A stretch of DNA of 64,000 bases. It comes from CAWIHK01 sp963835935 (GTDB lineage Bacteria > Bacteroidota > Ignavibacteria > UBA10030 > CAVZMI01). Location of the stretch: the NCBI GenBank assembly GCA_963835935.1, contig CAWIHK010000005.1, positions 186,001 to 250,000 on the forward strand. Reading direction: 5' to 3'. The position numbers and the translations under genes are program-made. This document shows, in pieces, positions 63,226 to 64,000 of the stretch. Numbering within the stretch: the first letter of the stretch is position 1; each line of letters starts with the position of its first letter. A model generated the notes under the pieces. The model was not told the DNA's origin, did no database searches, and saw only the letters and a list, made by a program, of their open reading frames with translations.

Positions 63226-64000
63226 TTACTTCTTGAATTGAATTAGTAATAAAACTATGGTAGCAACATTTCCTACAATAGCTAACACTGTCCCAATCCT
63301 CTGCACGTATCCCCAAAAACTTAGTGGTACATTCTTTGGCACATAAATATAATCACCGGGCTCCAATGTGACATCATTCTTATGTTTTGTCACCCAGTTC
63401 ATTTCTTTTCCTTTAATGATGATTGCCGAACCCTCGCTTCGGGCAATTTCAGTAAGCCCTCCGGCTTTTTCTATATAATAAGAATAATCCTTACCAGGTT
63501 CGTACTTCAAATAGCCGGCCTTTTCAACCTGTCCGAAAACATAAATATAATCGAATTTCTGGGGCACGATGATGAAGTCCCCTTCTTTAACCATGAATGT
63601 ACTCTCATCCGATTTGGGATCATCAAGTTTGGTAAAATCTACCAGACATTCGGACTGAAGCATACGTAGATTATTATCGACGCCAAATATTAGTGAATCT
63701 TCCTTGTCAAGTGTATTCAAACGCACTATTTTAAGCTGCTTTTCCTCCTGATACAATCTCCAATGGTTTCCAGACCCTTTGATTGAATCAGTTGACTCAA
63801 GAAAATCATGCTCAATCTGAGATTTTCTTAAAATTTCTCCTGCATCTAAATCACGAATTATTTCGGCATGGCGTAAATCCGCATTCGGAGTAAAACCTCC
63901 CGCCTTCTTTATGACATCGATAAGAGGAGAACCGTCTTTTGCAACATAGACTAAACCGGGCTGACGAACCTCTCCAAGAACATTTACTGAATAATTTTTC
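63226..64000 (-). CDS. Polysaccharide export protein with SLBB domains (5' end outside window)
   Basis: The frame stays open to the window edge, so the true start lies beyond 64000. The visible 257 residues hold two SLBB-type blocks: YSVNVLGEVRQPGLVYVAKD with LIDVIKKAGGFTPNADLR, and the repeat FDYIYVFGQVEKAGYLKYEP with YIEKAGGLTEIARSEGSAII, then LEPGDYIYVPKN. It ends with a membrane helix (GTVLAIVGNVATIVLLLIQF). Such Wza-related proteins form the outer membrane exit channel or couple to it. A TTG at 63756 is an internal codon, not the start. Confidence 0.88.
   Translation of the reverse strand, partial: KNYSVNVLGEVRQPGLVYVAKDGSPLIDVIKKAGGFTPNADLRHAEIIRDLDAGEILRKSQIEHDFLESTDSIKGSGNHWRLYQEEKQLKIVRLNTLDKEDSLIFGVDNNLRMLQSECLVDFTKLDDPKSDESTFMVKEGDFIIVPQKFDYIYVFGQVEKAGYLKYEPGKDYSYYIEKAGGLTEIARSEGSAIIIKGKEMNWVTKHKNDVTLEPGDYIYVPKNVPLSFWGYVQRIGTVLAIVGNVATIVLLLIQFKK

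Overview
The window looks like a piece of chromosome from a member of the Ignavibacteriota/Chlorobiota/Bacteroidota superphylum. Three secreted proteins end in the type IX secretion (T9SS) sorting domain containing the NYPNPFNP motif, several predicted surface enzymes are lipoproteins, and the gene style (two-CW protein next to a chemoreceptor, DUF1003 protein, CapA) fits free-living relatives of Ignavibacteria. This is inferred from protein style; no 16S rRNA is present. Visible promoters are plain sigma-70-like (TTGACA-type, 17 bp spacing, TATATT-type), unlike the Bacteroidota consensus.

Layout. 1-15.2 kb is mostly housekeeping and signalling: the start of a Phd/YefM antitoxin gene with its operator, a copper export pair (copZ-copA), DNA polymerase IV, an EF-P-family factor lacking the usual tip lysine, an isochorismatase-fold protein, rsmA, a PAP2 membrane protein, a DksA-like/GGDEF/lipoprotein operon, an aminotransferase, two small membrane proteins, and a chemoreceptor followed upstream by a two-CW protein. 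15.3-17.8 kb holds tRNA-Arg, tRNA-His and tRNA-Glu, a half-tRNA duplication around a hairpin-rich insert, a frameshifted four-helix-bundle gene, and a 1.3-kb gene-free tract with repeats and promoters that leads into a 1180-aa secreted T9SS protein. An IS200/IS605-type transposase with flanking hairpins follows.

22.5-45.1 kb is a galactomannan/glucomannan degradation island: GH9, a secreted esterase, two GH2 enzymes, an AGE-epimerase/GH26 fusion broken by a frameshift, three GH5 enzymes (two clearly of the GH5_7 mannanase type), a GH26 lipoprotein, a GH27 alpha-galactosidase and galT. Together these could cut the mannan backbone, trim galactose side chains, deacetylate, epimerise mannobiose and feed galactose into the Leloir pathway. 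No SusC/SusD pair is in the window. A group II intron with its reverse transcriptase sits inside the minus-strand gene train, directly at the stop codon of one GH5 gene. A cNMP-binding DUF1003 membrane protein lies within the island.

45.4-50.9 kb carries a hybrid sensor kinase split by a homopolymer frameshift, a CapA-like phosphoesterase and a decayed IS4-family copy. 51.2-64 kb is an exopolysaccharide/O-antigen type cluster: DUF268 protein, four glycosyltransferases, Wzx flippase, an O-antigen ligase/polymerase, two Wzz-type chain length proteins flanking the relic of a second flippase, and an SLBB export protein running off the right edge.

Five coding regions show frameshifts (about 16.2, 28.8, 47.4, 50.7 and 61.7 kb). 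Some look like genuine decay; the single-base ones in otherwise intact genes could be assembly errors.
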